Shown one piece after another: positions 28,211-38,635 of a stretch of 64,000 bases of DNA. The translations under genes and the position numbers were made by a program. The number at the start of each line of letters is the position of its first letter. The stretch's first letter is position 1. The notes under the pieces were generated by a model. That model saw only the letters and a program-made list of their open reading frames with translations. It searched no databases and was not told the DNA's origin. The stretch covers positions 1-64,000 of the forward strand of contig NVUR01000023.1 of NCBI GenBank assembly GCA_002401965.1, written 5' to 3'. The DNA comes from Alphaproteobacteria bacterium (GTDB taxonomy: Bacteria > Pseudomonadota > Alphaproteobacteria > Micavibrionales > Micavibrionaceae).

Positions 28211-28576
28211 TTATTTCCCGTGGAGGATAAGGGGGACATAAGTGCCTTCTTTTGCACCACCTGTTTCATCATCCAGTAAAATCATTAACATTTGATGAGT
28301 ATTTTGCATATATTTGGACATATCCCTTGTAAGGTCAACCCCCGCATTACGCATCTCACCACAGTCTAAAACAAAATTCAGCTTGTAAGTGTCTAAATCA
28401 AATTCAAGCCAAGCAACATCATTTCTAAACGGTTTATTATGAAACACGGCACAACGTCCATCTTCTTTTACCGCAACTTCAATGTGAAGTTTATTACCTT
28501 CATCAACACCATAAACAAAATCGGTTAGGTTACCATTATTGGGAATTTCACCACTTTGTCTTGTATGTTCACTCAT
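28211..28576 (-). CDS. hypothetical protein, paralogous to the adjacent 161-aa protein
   Basis: 'WLEFDLDTYKLNFV...MSKYMQNTHQMLMILLDDETGGAKEGTYVPLIL'. Confidence 0.7.
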   Translation of the reverse strand: MSEHTRQSGEIPNNGNLTDFVYGVDEGNKLHIEVAVKEDGRCAVFHNKPFRNDVAWLEFDLDTYKLNFVLDCGEMRNAGVDLTRDMSKYMQNTHQMLMILLDDETGGAKEGTYVPLILHGK

Positions 28577-28643
28577 TGTCTCATTTCTTTTACTTGCTCT
28601 TATTGTACAATGCTTTTCACTAAAAAGCCCGATTTTTTTTCAC

Positions 28644-29129
28644 TTAATTCAAAGTTTTTTGTATTTCCGGCTCTTTAATTTTCAGCGGAACTTCGAATCC
28701 GTCAATTGCTTCGCCATCTTTTGTTCGAATGATGAATAAATTTTGTTCTTTCGCGATATAGGGGCGGACGAGCCATTGTATTTTTGTCCCTAAATCAAAG
28801 CGTTGGCGGTCATTTGTGTGAACTGTAATGCGTTGTGTCTCGTGGTCATATTCCAGAAAATCAATGGTGCAGTTCAATTCAGGCGCATGAAAAATATAGT
28901 TAATACCGCGTTCTCTGTCACAGTAAATATCAAATTCATCAGGATTATCGAAAAGGCGTGTGCGACCCGCACCAAAACCTCCACCCCAATCATTTCCCAT
29001 GTTGGGAGGGGCGGTTGGTGTTTCTTTTTCTTTCTTTTCTTCTTCCTCGGACATAATCAGACTCGCCAGAAATGGCATATTTGTGAAGTGTTCTAAGCCA
29101 TCATAGCGATCAACACTTAATAAAATCAT
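28644..29129 (-). CDS. hypothetical protein, paralogous to the adjacent 121-aa protein (start uncertain: 29129 or 29054)
   Basis: 'FLEYDHETQRITVH...VRPYIAKEQNLFIIRTKDGEAIDGFEVPLKI'. Confidence 0.7.
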   Translation of the reverse strand: MILLSVDRYDGLEHFTNMPFLASLIMSEEEEKKEKETPTAPPNMGNDWGGGFGAGRTRLFDNPDEFDIYCDRERGINYIFHAPELNCTIDFLEYDHETQRITVHTNDRQRFDLGTKIQWLVRPYIAKEQNLFIIRTKDGEAIDGFEVPLKIKEPEIQKTLN

Positions 29130-29180
29130 AACATTAGTCCATTGATAGGGAAAGCCATAACCGATTCGTTCCGATTTGTT

Positions 29181-32100
29181 TTATGCAACGGATTGTGCGC
29201 TAAAGTCATTTTTCGCATCGCCCATATCGGAAAATTGAACCATCTCTGCAGAAATTTGATTGATCTGCGCGTCACCATTTTCGATGCGGTTATGTATGTT
29301 CAGCCTATCTTCAAATGTGATAATATTATTTCCTGAACCTTGAATATTAGAGACATAGCCCTCAGAACCCATTTTTGCGCGTTCAATATCAAATTCCATG
29401 ACCTTGCCACCTTGTTGTGGGACGCCACCTTTTTGCGCCTGCCTTGTGATATCAATTTGTTGCGCGGAGGGCAGGTTATGTGCCACTTCTTTGCCGTTAA
29501 CATCGCGTATTCCAACCACGTTATCTTCAACATTCTTACCGTTTGTCGCGCGGTTCATCGCTGTTTTGGGCAGGTTAGAGTTACGTCCGCGAATGGATGG
29601 GTTTGCCTGTGCAAAGGGGCTGCGATTTTCTGCGGTATCATGCATGTCTTGTCCCGTTTTACCAGAGCGATTAACGAAATATCCGATAATCCCAACCAAC
29701 AGAGCAATTTTCACGCCCTTGGACATGCCTGTCATTGTACCAATTTTATTCAAAGCAACAATTGATAGAAATCCCAAGAACCCTTGTTCCGCGAGGTTAT
29801 AGGCATTTCTTTCGCCCTGTGTTTTGGCACCGCGTTTTGCATCGCCCCACCAATCCATACCGTCTCTGACCTTGCTTGCCGCCATATTGAAATAGCCACC
29901 AACAACGCTTGTCCCGCCAGCTTCACTGCCTAGGAACTGGTTCAGAAGGCCATATTCACCACCACCAGCCGCGATTGCACCTTTTTGGAACGTACCACCT
30001 GTGCCAAAATGATGTTTAGCATCGGGGTTTCTTTGTATTAGTGTCGCGTTATCTGTAACAAGGTCATAGATTTGTTTGTGCAGATCTTGTGACTCGGTTT
30101 TTACTGTTTCGATGTCACCCGTTTTGCCCTTTAATGTCGCAAGCAATAGTTGAGCATCATCTTTTCCTGAAAGAGCGGTGATCCCCTGAATTTGGGTGTT
30201 AAGCGCGTCTGCCTCTGTGTGCAATGCGGTTGCGCGCACTTGATTGGCGTTCAGTTGTGCCAAAATATCCTCTGCGGCGCGGTTATTACCATTAACATTT
30301 GCCAGCAATTCGTTAAGACCAGCAACGGCGTTATGATCGCCTTTATCGGATAATTCTTCGCTTAAAGTGACGATTTTATCTGCTTGCTGCGTTTTCATGC
30401 CAGCAACAAGATAAGCGGCACTTTTTTCCGTGGTGTCAGAGCCATATAACGCTGCAATATCTTTGTTGGCTGAAGCTGCCGTTGTTAGCGCATCTTTTGC
30501 ACCTTTATGCTCATCATATAAATGAGGATCGCGGGCGCGTGCAGCGGCTTCGATCTCGGCGGCTGTTGGCGCAGGTGGCTTTTCTGTTACTGTCGTCGTC
30601 GTGTCTGCTGTTACACCTGTCAGAGTACCAAGTTGTTCTTGCTTTTCCGTCACTGCAGCCTGTAGAGCAGGGTCAGCAGGGTTTGCGGCCAATGCATCTT
30701 GTGCATTTTGTAGTGCCAGTGCTGCTGCGGTTGCTTCTGCTGCTATGCGTGTTTCTTCTGCGATTCTTGCGATTTCAGCCACTTTAGCTTCTTCTGCTAA
30801 ACGTTCAGCATCCGCTATCGGCACAACAATCGGGCTAGGGCTCTCTGTTAAGGTTTTTTGATCCTCAATCGCATCCCTAATCTTACCAATACCCGCAAGA
30901 TTAGCCTTCATTGATTCCATGGCAAGCAGCTCATCAGCATAAAGTGCTTGGGCGTAACCTAGGTAGGCCTCATCATCAAAAACTCCGAATTTTTTCGGCA
31001 AGTTTTCGATTTTTTCATGTTTTTCAGCAATATCAGCTTGAATACTCTCTACATTTGAAAGGGCAATGTTTGCGGCGTTCAGGCGTTGTGGAATTTCGGC
31101 CTTAACTTGTGTTAGTCTAGCAACTTCGGCATCTTGGTTTTCAAGCCCAGCCATGTGGATCAGATTATCAATAATAAGGCCTTGACCGCTTATCTTTTTG
31201 ATGGCGTCTTTTGCGGCTTCAACGGCGTCTTCGGATGCATCAAGAAGATCTTCGGATGCATCTCTAACATCCTCAATTTCGGTGAGGTCAGAATTTATAT
31301 TTGCGGTTTTAGTTAGACCGTCTGTAATATCATGTCCAAGGTCACTTCCTATAAGGTTGTGGACGCCTTCCTCAAGTAGACTATAAGGGACGGTTGCGAA
31401 CATTGTGCCGATATCCCAGCCAGCTTCACCAATGTTAGAGGCGTAATTTGCATATTCGCCTGCTGTTTCGTTCCATTCATATTTATCGCTTGCCCATGCA
31501 ACGGTGGATAACAGACCTGCTGCCGCGGTGCCTTTACCCAATGTTGTAAGATCTCCCCTGACTGGGATGAATTTGAAATCTCTACTAAATTGAACATTAT
31601 CAAAAAGAAATCCTGTCGATAGTCTGGATGCCGCTCTTCCAACTACGTTAAGCATGCTTTCCTGACCTGAATTTGGATCAGCAGGGTTTTTCAGTCCGCG
31701 CCATTCAGACGACGCAGCATAATAGTTTGGTTTAACCTTGCCCATATATTGAGTTTCTGGAATAACTCTGTGACCACCAGTCATAAAAGTGAGGGGGCGG
31801 TAAATTAAATCATTGAAAGCCCTTGATCTTATCAAAATTTCAGCAGGGTAACCAATTCCCGTACCAAAGAAGGAATCCTTATTACCATATTGGATGGCAG
31901 TTTCCAAAAAGTCAGTTTGCTGTTCTGCTTTTGTAACCGTGTAACGGTTAACCTCAAATAATCCTTCTTTTATACCAGCTAATAAACGCTTGTTCGGTGC
32001 GCCAGGCTTTTCATCTGTCCCATGTTTGAATACCGCCATAATTCTGTCATAAGCATCGGTCGTTCTGGTTGGGTTTAATAAAAAACCTGTGTTTGCGTCT

Positions 32101-33827
32101 ACATGATATCGATGTGACTCCTTAAGTTTCTTTAGGAAGTCAGATTCTAGGGGGAATGGTGTGAGATTACCCCCTCTTAGGTTTGTTTGCAATATTCTGG
32201 TCAGTTGTTCTGCCATTAATATGGCCTGTTCGGGAAGGGCTGCACCTATGATGGTATCAAATGTAGCCACAAAATCATCCAGAGGTTTAACGTCTTCGGC
32301 TAATTTTATTACCAGCTCCCCATTCGAATCCAGTTCTGTGTACTTTCCTATAAAATCTTGCCAAGATTTTTCTAAGTTTTCTGTGGTATTCATATTCCAT
32401 ATTTTTGGAGCGCCATCGTGAGAATGTGCGCTGTAAAACCCTGAATTAATGCCACGCTCAAGTTTTTCCAGGTATGGTCTTGACGCAACATCACTTTTGT
32501 CCAGCCATTCACCTGTTATTTTAATATGTTCGTAATTGGCAAGTTCAGCAGAACGCGACAACCCCGTAACGCTTTTTTCTACTTTATCAAGGTTTAAATG
32601 ACCGTTTTTAACTTTTTCTAAATTTTCAAGTATTTCCTGGCCATTTTTACCATCTGTGCCTTTGGAAATATCAAGGGACAGTTTTTCCATATGGTCTAAA
32701 TATGCAACCAGAGCTTCCTTTTGATGTTCAAAAAGGTCAGCGCTGTAACGTGTTATATCTTTCCCTGGTATGGATTTCCCTGTCTCAGGATCAATTGCTT
32801 TACCACTCATTTCGCCATTTGTTTTGTATTCTTTTTTAACATATTCTTTCAATGCCGCGATATTATCACTTAACTCTTCCAGGTTTGCCTTGTTGGCTTT
32901 TGCAAAAGCATTGATAACGTCTGCGGGGTTTGTTGCGCCTTGTTCACCAGCTTTATGAGCCGCAATCACGTTTTTTTCCAGATCTCTTAACCCGTCAATC
33001 ATGCCGGCATCGCCCATCTTTTTGCTGACATAGTCAAGGACAGGGTTGACGATTCCGAATGATCTGGGGCGCATTGCCGCTACGGGAAATATGACGGGCT
33101 TTGGTAACGGTAGCCATCCACCAGTTACGTCGAAATGTGCCGCTATTTTGAATCCATCTAGTTTAGGGGCAAATTCAGGGAAATCATCATAGGTTTTATT
33201 TGCGTCCTGTGCTGCTCTTCCTGTCGCGCCAGCACCATTATTGGATGCGGTGTTGGGTGCAGGTGTTGGCTCTGGCGTGGCGGTGGTGCCGCCAGCGTTG
33301 TTTGTATTGCTCGTCGTGTTATCAGCAGCGGGGGCTGCATCATTTGTATTACGTGCAGCATTTTCAGTTGCCGCGGCAGGTGCGTCATTTGCTTTGCGTG
33401 CTGTGTTATTTGCCTTGTCGGCAAGTTCCTGTGCTGCTCTTAACATATCAATCGATATATTGTTATACTTAGCGTTTGTTCTTTCTACATTAACCACTGT
33501 GCCTGAATCGATCTGGGCGAGAATATCATCGGTGAAACGGGTTTGATTGATGTTCATTTTCAGGGTTGTTGCGTAAGACGTTCCTGAAAAATTATTCAAG
33601 ATGCGTGTCGTGACACCTGCTTCTTCGCCCAATCTGATGATTTCTTTTTGGAGTTCTTCAACTGTGTTGTTGATATTTGAAAGATCGGCATGATGCAAAG
33701 CGTTGTCAAGTGCGCTTTCAAAGGCAGGGGTCTTCAAAACGGGAGCCATCGCTTGCGCGACTTCATCCGCAATGCTGTCGCTTGCTTTGAGAAGTTTTAG
33801 AAAATCATCAACTATATTTGCATTCAT
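29181..33827 (-). CDS. giant 1548-aa protein of unknown function, with low-complexity, coiled-coil and C-terminal hydrophobic hairpin segments
   Basis: Uninterrupted 4.6-kb ORF; N/T/A/P-rich linker, Ala-rich coiled coil, 'GFLGFLSIVALNKIGTMTGMSKGVKIALLVGIIGYFVNR'. Confidence 0.85.
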   Translation of the reverse strand: MNANIVDDFLKLLKASDSIADEVAQAMAPVLKTPAFESALDNALHHADLSNINNTVEELQKEIIRLGEEAGVTTRILNNFSGTSYATTLKMNINQTRFTDDILAQIDSGTVVNVERTNAKYNNISIDMLRAAQELADKANNTARKANDAPAAATENAARNTNDAAPAADNTTSNTNNAGGTTATPEPTPAPNTASNNGAGATGRAAQDANKTYDDFPEFAPKLDGFKIAAHFDVTGGWLPLPKPVIFPVAAMRPRSFGIVNPVLDYVSKKMGDAGMIDGLRDLEKNVIAAHKAGEQGATNPADVINAFAKANKANLEELSDNIAALKEYVKKEYKTNGEMSGKAIDPETGKSIPGKDITRYSADLFEHQKEALVAYLDHMEKLSLDISKGTDGKNGQEILENLEKVKNGHLNLDKVEKSVTGLSRSAELANYEHIKITGEWLDKSDVASRPYLEKLERGINSGFYSAHSHDGAPKIWNMNTTENLEKSWQDFIGKYTELDSNGELVIKLAEDVKPLDDFVATFDTIIGAALPEQAILMAEQLTRILQTNLRGGNLTPFPLESDFLKKLKESHRYHVDANTGFLLNPTRTTDAYDRIMAVFKHGTDEKPGAPNKRLLAGIKEGLFEVNRYTVTKAEQQTDFLETAIQYGNKDSFFGTGIGYPAEILIRSRAFNDLIYRPLTFMTGGHRVIPETQYMGKVKPNYYAASSEWRGLKNPADPNSGQESMLNVVGRAASRLSTGFLFDNVQFSRDFKFIPVRGDLTTLGKGTAAAGLLSTVAWASDKYEWNETAGEYANYASNIGEAGWDIGTMFATVPYSLLEEGVHNLIGSDLGHDITDGLTKTANINSDLTEIEDVRDASEDLLDASEDAVEAAKDAIKKISGQGLIIDNLIHMAGLENQDAEVARLTQVKAEIPQRLNAANIALSNVESIQADIAEKHEKIENLPKKFGVFDDEAYLGYAQALYADELLAMESMKANLAGIGKIRDAIEDQKTLTESPSPIVVPIADAERLAEEAKVAEIARIAEETRIAAEATAAALALQNAQDALAANPADPALQAAVTEKQEQLGTLTGVTADTTTTVTEKPPAPTAAEIEAAARARDPHLYDEHKGAKDALTTAASANKDIAALYGSDTTEKSAAYLVAGMKTQQADKIVTLSEELSDKGDHNAVAGLNELLANVNGNNRAAEDILAQLNANQVRATALHTEADALNTQIQGITALSGKDDAQLLLATLKGKTGDIETVKTESQDLHKQIYDLVTDNATLIQRNPDAKHHFGTGGTFQKGAIAAGGGEYGLLNQFLGSEAGGTSVVGGYFNMAASKVRDGMDWWGDAKRGAKTQGERNAYNLAEQGFLGFLSIVALNKIGTMTGMSKGVKIALLVGIIGYFVNRSGKTGQDMHDTAENRSPFAQANPSIRGRNSNLPKTAMNRATNGKNVEDNVVGIRDVNGKEVAHNLPSAQQIDITRQAQKGGVPQQGGKVMEFDIERAKMGSEGYVSNIQGSGNNIITFEDRLNIHNRIENGDAQINQISAEMVQFSDMGDAKNDFSAQSVA

Positions 33828-33933
33828 GGAATTTTACACCCTATCTATTTATCACTAGACTACTATTCTTTTTATGCTTACTCGAATAATACTGGATTTA
33901 TAGGGTGTTTGTCAAATTTAATTTCGGTATTGG

Positions 33934-36078
33934 TTATTTGTTCGCGCCAAGAGTGTCGCGTGCGACTTGTGCATCTTCGGGTGTGTCGAAGGTCAGTGTG
34001 AATATCGTTGGCTTTGCAGGGTCAAGCGTTGTTGTCGTGCCATCAACGCGGTTATTGAAGGTGGTAGACGTAATGCCGCCCTCACCATTGCCCGCGTAGG
34101 AGGGGGGCGGAGTGTTAAAACGCAAGGGATCGTTGAATGATTCGCTTAATGATTGTGGATGCTTTGTGGATGCGGTGGGCTCATCAGTAGAGTAAGTATT
34201 GAGCCTATCATTAAAGCGCGCCATGGCTGCGTCCGCGTTGGATTCGCGCATGGCGTTATTGACATCAACCTCTGTCTTTGCGTTTGCAAGGTCGGATTTT
34301 ACCCCCATCGTAAACGCCAATCCCGCACCACCCAGTTCTGTTACGCGTGCGGTTGTGTCGAAAAATGGGTTAAGCCATCTGTCGCCTGCCTTATATATAC
34401 CAGCATCAAAGCCGTTCTTTATTTTTTCCATTCCAGTGAATGTTTGTTCGACTTGATTTATGGTTATGGATGATGCTGTTGCCTGTTCGCTTGCTTGTGT
34501 GGCTTTGATGGTGGATTGTTCAAGAAAGCCTTGCGCGGCGATTTCTGCATTTTTGGCTTGCTCAAGGGCGATTTCGGCGTTTGCAATATCGTCTGCAGAT
34601 GTACCTGCGGCTTTTAATTCGCTTACTTGGCTTTGTGCGGCGGAAAGTGTCTTTGTGGCTTCTGTTGCCTGTAATTGTGCGGCTTGCCTGATAGCTTCCT
34701 CGGCTTGTGCGCGGGCAACGTTGTCTGTTAAATTTGCGGTATGTTGGGTCAGCTCTTGTGCGGCGATTTCTGCATTTTTGGCTTGCTCAAGGGCTGTTTC
34801 GGCTTTGGCAATGTCATCGGCCGATCCGCCGCCGGTTTTTAATACTTCCAGTTGTTGCTCTGCAGTTGTTAGGGTCTTTCCGGCTTGCGTGGCGTTGGTT
34901 GCGGCGGCGGTTTCTGCAACGGTTTCGGCCTTAACGAAGGCTATTTTTGCCTTTTGAACGGCGCGTTCGGCTTGTTGTATTTGTTTGATTGCCGCGCCTG
35001 CCTCATTGAGACCCAAGAGCTTTTCCTCCGCGAGGGAGAGTTTGGTTGCCGCCTTTGCGGCTTTGTCGATTAGTAGCGCCGCGTCAGCCAGTGTATCGAC
35101 ACTCATTATCACCTGAACCACTCTTTCGCCGACGCTTGTCGCACGTAAGGCGGCCAATGCCGCGCCGCCAACACCAGCTGTCAGCGTGCCAACGGCCCAG
35201 AAAGCGAAGGCTTCTGCAACGGCTTGTGGACCGTAGAGCAGGGTCATTTCCTGAGTCATGTGAGGGTTTGGAATTTCTTTGCCATTTTCATCAAGGATAA
35301 CGGGTTGGACACGATCAAAAGCAGTTTCAAGGCTTTTGTTTTCCATTATTGACCCATCATCAAACAGCTTTTTCACCTGTAAGGTGTCGTTAATGCCTTT
35401 TGTCCATTCAAAGAAGGCGCGATCCGATAACAGGTTTGCTTCTTCACCTTCGGCTGCACCCAGATTATAGACCGCAGCACCAAGAGGGTGAAGGGTGTAT
35501 TCGTAAACGACTGCGCGACCAATATCGCCAACGAATCCAACGGTTGAGGATCCTGCGTTTATAACCCCTTGTAGCGCAAGGGCGGAGGCTCTGCCTGGGC
35601 TGTCGACGATTAATTCGCCCATTCCTCCGGCCCATTCGCCAGCTTTACGGTTGCGGTCGGCCAATCCACCGCCTGCCCAATCAGGTAAATCTGTGCCAGT
35701 GAGGCTTTCTACGCCACGTGCGAGATATCCTAGCGGGGGGATGGGGGTAACAGCCACAACATAAGCACCGACATTCCATACGGCCGGCGCGGCGGTATCG
35801 GCAATCCATGTGCCTGTTTTGCTGTACCAAGGTTTTTGGTCTTCTATGCGTTCTTCTGGGGTTAGGGCGGCAAGCCTTGCGTCTTCGGCGGCGGTTTCTG
35901 CTGCCTCTTCTGCGGCTTCTTTTGCGATTTCTGCTGTTTCTTCGGCGGTTTGTTTTGCTTGGTTTTCTTCGACCCACTGTGCATCAGAACCTAAAGTATC
36001 GGCAATATCAGACGCAACGTCTTTACTGAAGCCCCCTATATTATCACCTACTTGTTCTAGCCAGTCACCGAAGCCCAT
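33934..36078 (-). CDS. 714-aa protein of unknown function with two 75-aa coiled-coil repeats and hydrophobic segment
   Basis: 'SADDIAKAETALEQAKNAEIAAQ' and 'SADDIANAEIALEQAKNAEIAAQ'; 'AVAEAFAFWAVGTLTAGVGGAALAAL'. Confidence 0.85.
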   Translation of the reverse strand: MGFGDWLEQVGDNIGGFSKDVASDIADTLGSDAQWVEENQAKQTAEETAEIAKEAAEEAAETAAEDARLAALTPEERIEDQKPWYSKTGTWIADTAAPAVWNVGAYVVAVTPIPPLGYLARGVESLTGTDLPDWAGGGLADRNRKAGEWAGGMGELIVDSPGRASALALQGVINAGSSTVGFVGDIGRAVVYEYTLHPLGAAVYNLGAAEGEEANLLSDRAFFEWTKGINDTLQVKKLFDDGSIMENKSLETAFDRVQPVILDENGKEIPNPHMTQEMTLLYGPQAVAEAFAFWAVGTLTAGVGGAALAALRATSVGERVVQVIMSVDTLADAALLIDKAAKAATKLSLAEEKLLGLNEAGAAIKQIQQAERAVQKAKIAFVKAETVAETAAATNATQAGKTLTTAEQQLEVLKTGGGSADDIAKAETALEQAKNAEIAAQELTQHTANLTDNVARAQAEEAIRQAAQLQATEATKTLSAAQSQVSELKAAGTSADDIANAEIALEQAKNAEIAAQGFLEQSTIKATQASEQATASSITINQVEQTFTGMEKIKNGFDAGIYKAGDRWLNPFFDTTARVTELGGAGLAFTMGVKSDLANAKTEVDVNNAMRESNADAAMARFNDRLNTYSTDEPTASTKHPQSLSESFNDPLRFNTPPPSYAGNGEGGITSTTFNNRVDGTTTTLDPAKPTIFTLTFDTPEDAQVARDTLGANK

Positions 36079-36136
36079 ATTACCCTAATTGTCTTTGTTC
36101 GTTATTGTAAACTATAATAGTTTGTTCGTTGTTTAA

Positions 36137-36817
36137 TTACCCCATATCAAGTTCGGGGGCATTAAAAACATTGCTTTGTTTGTTGCTTGTGAAATCGTTC
36201 ACTTTATCCATAATCATATCTCTGTTAAAGAATGCAAGGGCAGCAAGACCGATGGTCAGGGTTGTACTGTTTATAAGACCGCCCCCGTCATTGTCTTCGC
36301 CTTTGTCACTACTGAAAAATTTAAAGAGACCATAGAGGAGAGTAGCTATTCCACCGAGCTTCGCCCCATCGCCAAGGTCAAAACCATCATCGCCTGTCAG
36401 GGCACTCGCCGCACCTGAAAAATCACCATTGGATAGCTTACCAATCGCGGAGAAGATGCTGCCGCTATCATTGTTGTTGGCTGGATTGTCAGGGTCACCG
36501 TCACCATCGGGATTCATCACGCGATCAAAGGCTTCGTTTATTTTTTTATCTGCAAAGCCTGTCGGATCGTCAACAATTTCTTTTGTTATGTCCAGTTTTT
36601 CCCCTGCACTGACAACCACGTTGGTTGTGCTTTCGACAATATCATTACCAATGGATGTAGCCGTTTTTTCAAGCCCTTGTTCATTATATTGTTCAACAAG
36701 CTGATCTTTCTTTTCCGCAAGTGCGTCTCTGTTCCACCATGCTGCGCCTGCAGCCACAGTCGTTACAAACATGTGTTTGAGTGGAAACTTTACGATGGCT
36801 CCTAATATCCCTAGCAT
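36137..36817 (-). CDS. 226-aa membrane-associated protein of unknown function
   Basis: AGGAGGG RBS; N-terminal and C-terminal hydrophobic helices; D/N/G-rich middle. Confidence 0.75.
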   Translation of the reverse strand: MLGILGAIVKFPLKHMFVTTVAAGAAWWNRDALAEKKDQLVEQYNEQGLEKTATSIGNDIVESTTNVVVSAGEKLDITKEIVDDPTGFADKKINEAFDRVMNPDGDGDPDNPANNNDSGSIFSAIGKLSNGDFSGAASALTGDDGFDLGDGAKLGGIATLLYGLFKFFSSDKGEDNDGGGLINSTTLTIGLAALAFFNRDMIMDKVNDFTSNKQSNVFNAPELDMG

Positions 36818-36962
36818 TACGCAATCCCTCCTGAAATATGTTCAAGAGCGCGATATACCGTGCCATAAATCTTTGAAATGTGTGGATTACCCAACATTCG
36901 CTTTTCCTCTTATCACCTTAAATATAGCACATTTTCTGCGCTTTTTCTATCAACTTAAAGCC

Positions 36963-36992
36963 ATTATAGGATAAGCAGAAGGGGAAATGCAA
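36963..36992 (-). promoter_or_regulatory. candidate promoter for the six-ORF minus cluster
   Basis: Minus strand TTGCAT (36987-36992), 18 bp, TATAAT (36963-36968), ~145 bp before ATG at 36817. Confidence 0.45.
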
Positions 36993-37030
36993 GGTTTTTC
37001 GTGATAATAGTTGCGATATCGGTTGAAATC

Positions 37031-38635
37031 TTAATGTTTAAAGTGACGCATACCTGTGAAGACCATGGCTAAGCCTCGTTCATTGGCTGCGTCAATGACT
37101 TCCTGATCGCGGATAGAGCCTCCAGGTTGTATGATTGCGGTGACGCCGGCATCAGCCGCCGCGATTAAACCATCAGCAAAGGGGAAAAAGGCATCAGAGG
37201 CAACAACAGAGCCACGTGTCAGGGGTTGATCCCATCCTGCGTTTTTGGCGGCTTCTTCGGCTTTCCATGCGGCAATACGCGACGAATCGATTCGGCTCAT
37301 CTGACCTGCGCCAATACCAACTGTTGCATTGTCTTTCGCATAGACGATTGCGTTTGATTTTACATGCTTGCTGACGCAAAAAGCGAACAGCATATCATCC
37401 ATTTCTTTTTTTGTGGGTTCGCGGTCAGTCACGGTGGTTAAGGCATCTTTGTCAAACAGGCTGTTGTCACGATTTTGGACGAGTAGGCCACCCGCAATAC
37501 ATGTCACCATGCGGCGTTTTTGGGATGTTTTAGGCATTTCACCTGTGGTTAAGACGCGAATTTTGTTTTTTTTCTTCAGTATTTCAATAGCTTCGGCATC
37601 TATGGATGGGGCGATGATGACTTCGACAAAGCGCGTTATAATGGCGGTGGCAATGTCCGCGGTTAAGGTTCTGTTCAGTGCAATAATACCACCAAAGGCA
37701 CTGGTCTGATCGCAAAGAAGCGATTTTTTATAGGCGTTAAGTATATCGCTGTCTGTTGCGACACCGCATGGGTTTGCATGCTTTATGATCGCGACTGTTG
37801 GTTCTTCGAATTCACTAACCAGTTCAAAGGCCGCGTCAGTATCGTTTAAGTTATTATAGGAAAGCTCTTTGCCTTGCACCTGTGTTGCGCGCGCTGCGCC
37901 AGGGCGTAAGCTGTCATCAACAAGGTATAGGGCGGCATTTTGGTGTGGGTTCTCACCATAGCGCAGTTCTTGCTTCAGCGTGCCGGAAAAGCTGACTCTG
38001 CGGGGGGGTTCTTCTTCTGTTTGTGTGGCGAACCATCCAGCGATGCTGGAATCATAGGTTGATGTGAGGGAGAACGCTGTAAAGGCAAGTTTTTGACGTG
38101 TTTTTTGTGTGACACCGCCATTATTAGCGTCCATATCCTCTAAGACACGCGTATAATCTTGCGGATCAGTGATTATTGTCACGAAATCATGGTTTTTTGC
38201 TGCGGCGCGAATCATTGCCGGCCCACCAATATCTATATTCTCGATGCATTCCGCAAAACCAGCACCACTATGCACTGTTTCAACAAAAGGATAAAGATTG
38301 ATGACAACCATATCAATGGATTGAATATCGTTATCTTCCATAGCTTTGATGTGGTCTGAATTGTCGCGTTTGGCAAGGATGCCGCCATGTATTTTTGGGT
38401 GAAGCGTTTTTACGCGCCCCTCCATAATTTCGGGAGAGCCTGTATGCTCCGACACTTCTGTTACTGGAATGCCTGCCTGAGACAGTATTTTTGCAGTGCC
38501 ACCTGTGGAGAGTATCTCAACACCGTGTTTTTGTAATGTACGGGCAAAATCCTCAATACCGTCCTTGTCCGACACCGAAATAAGGGCGCGTTTGATTTTT
38601 ATTGCACTGGGATCGTTTATTGTGGCTTCGCTCAT
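37031..38635 (-). CDS. purH: bifunctional AICAR transformylase/IMP cyclohydrolase
   Basis: '[36 protein letters not shown]', '[16 protein letters not shown]', '[15 protein letters not shown]', '[10 protein letters not shown]'. Confidence 0.98.
   Translation of the reverse strand: MSEATINDPSAIKIKRALISVSDKDGIEDFARTLQKHGVEILSTGGTAKILSQAGIPVTEVSEHTGSPEIMEGRVKTLHPKIHGGILAKRDNSDHIKAMEDNDIQSIDMVVINLYPFVETVHSGAGFAECIENIDIGGPAMIRAAAKNHDFVTIITDPQDYTRVLEDMDANNGGVTQKTRQKLAFTAFSLTSTYDSSIAGWFATQTEEEPPRRVSFSGTLKQELRYGENPHQNAALYLVDDSLRPGAARATQVQGKELSYNNLNDTDAAFELVSEFEEPTVAIIKHANPCGVATDSDILNAYKKSLLCDQTSAFGGIIALNRTLTADIATAIITRFVEVIIAPSIDAEAIEILKKKNKIRVLTTGEMPKTSQKRRMVTCIAGGLLVQNRDNSLFDKDALTTVTDREPTKKEMDDMLFAFCVSKHVKSNAIVYAKDNATVGIGAGQMSRIDSSRIAAWKAEEAAKNAGWDQPLTRGSVVASDAFFPFADGLIAAADAGVTAIIQPGGSIRDQEVIDAANERGLAMVFTGMRHFKH

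Noticed and set aside
27980-28279. 99-aa plus-strand ORF
   Set aside because: Opposite to the better supported 56-aa minus ORF with RBS and terminator
34460-34957. 165-aa Ala/Cys/Val-rich plus-strand ORF
   Set aside because: Antisense to the Ala-rich repeats of the 714-aa protein; codon-bias artefact
28211-36817. Large ORFan cluster considered as phage tape-measure/internal virion proteins
   Set aside because: Opposite strand and 20 kb from the prophage, no neighbouring structural genes, and no supporting motif
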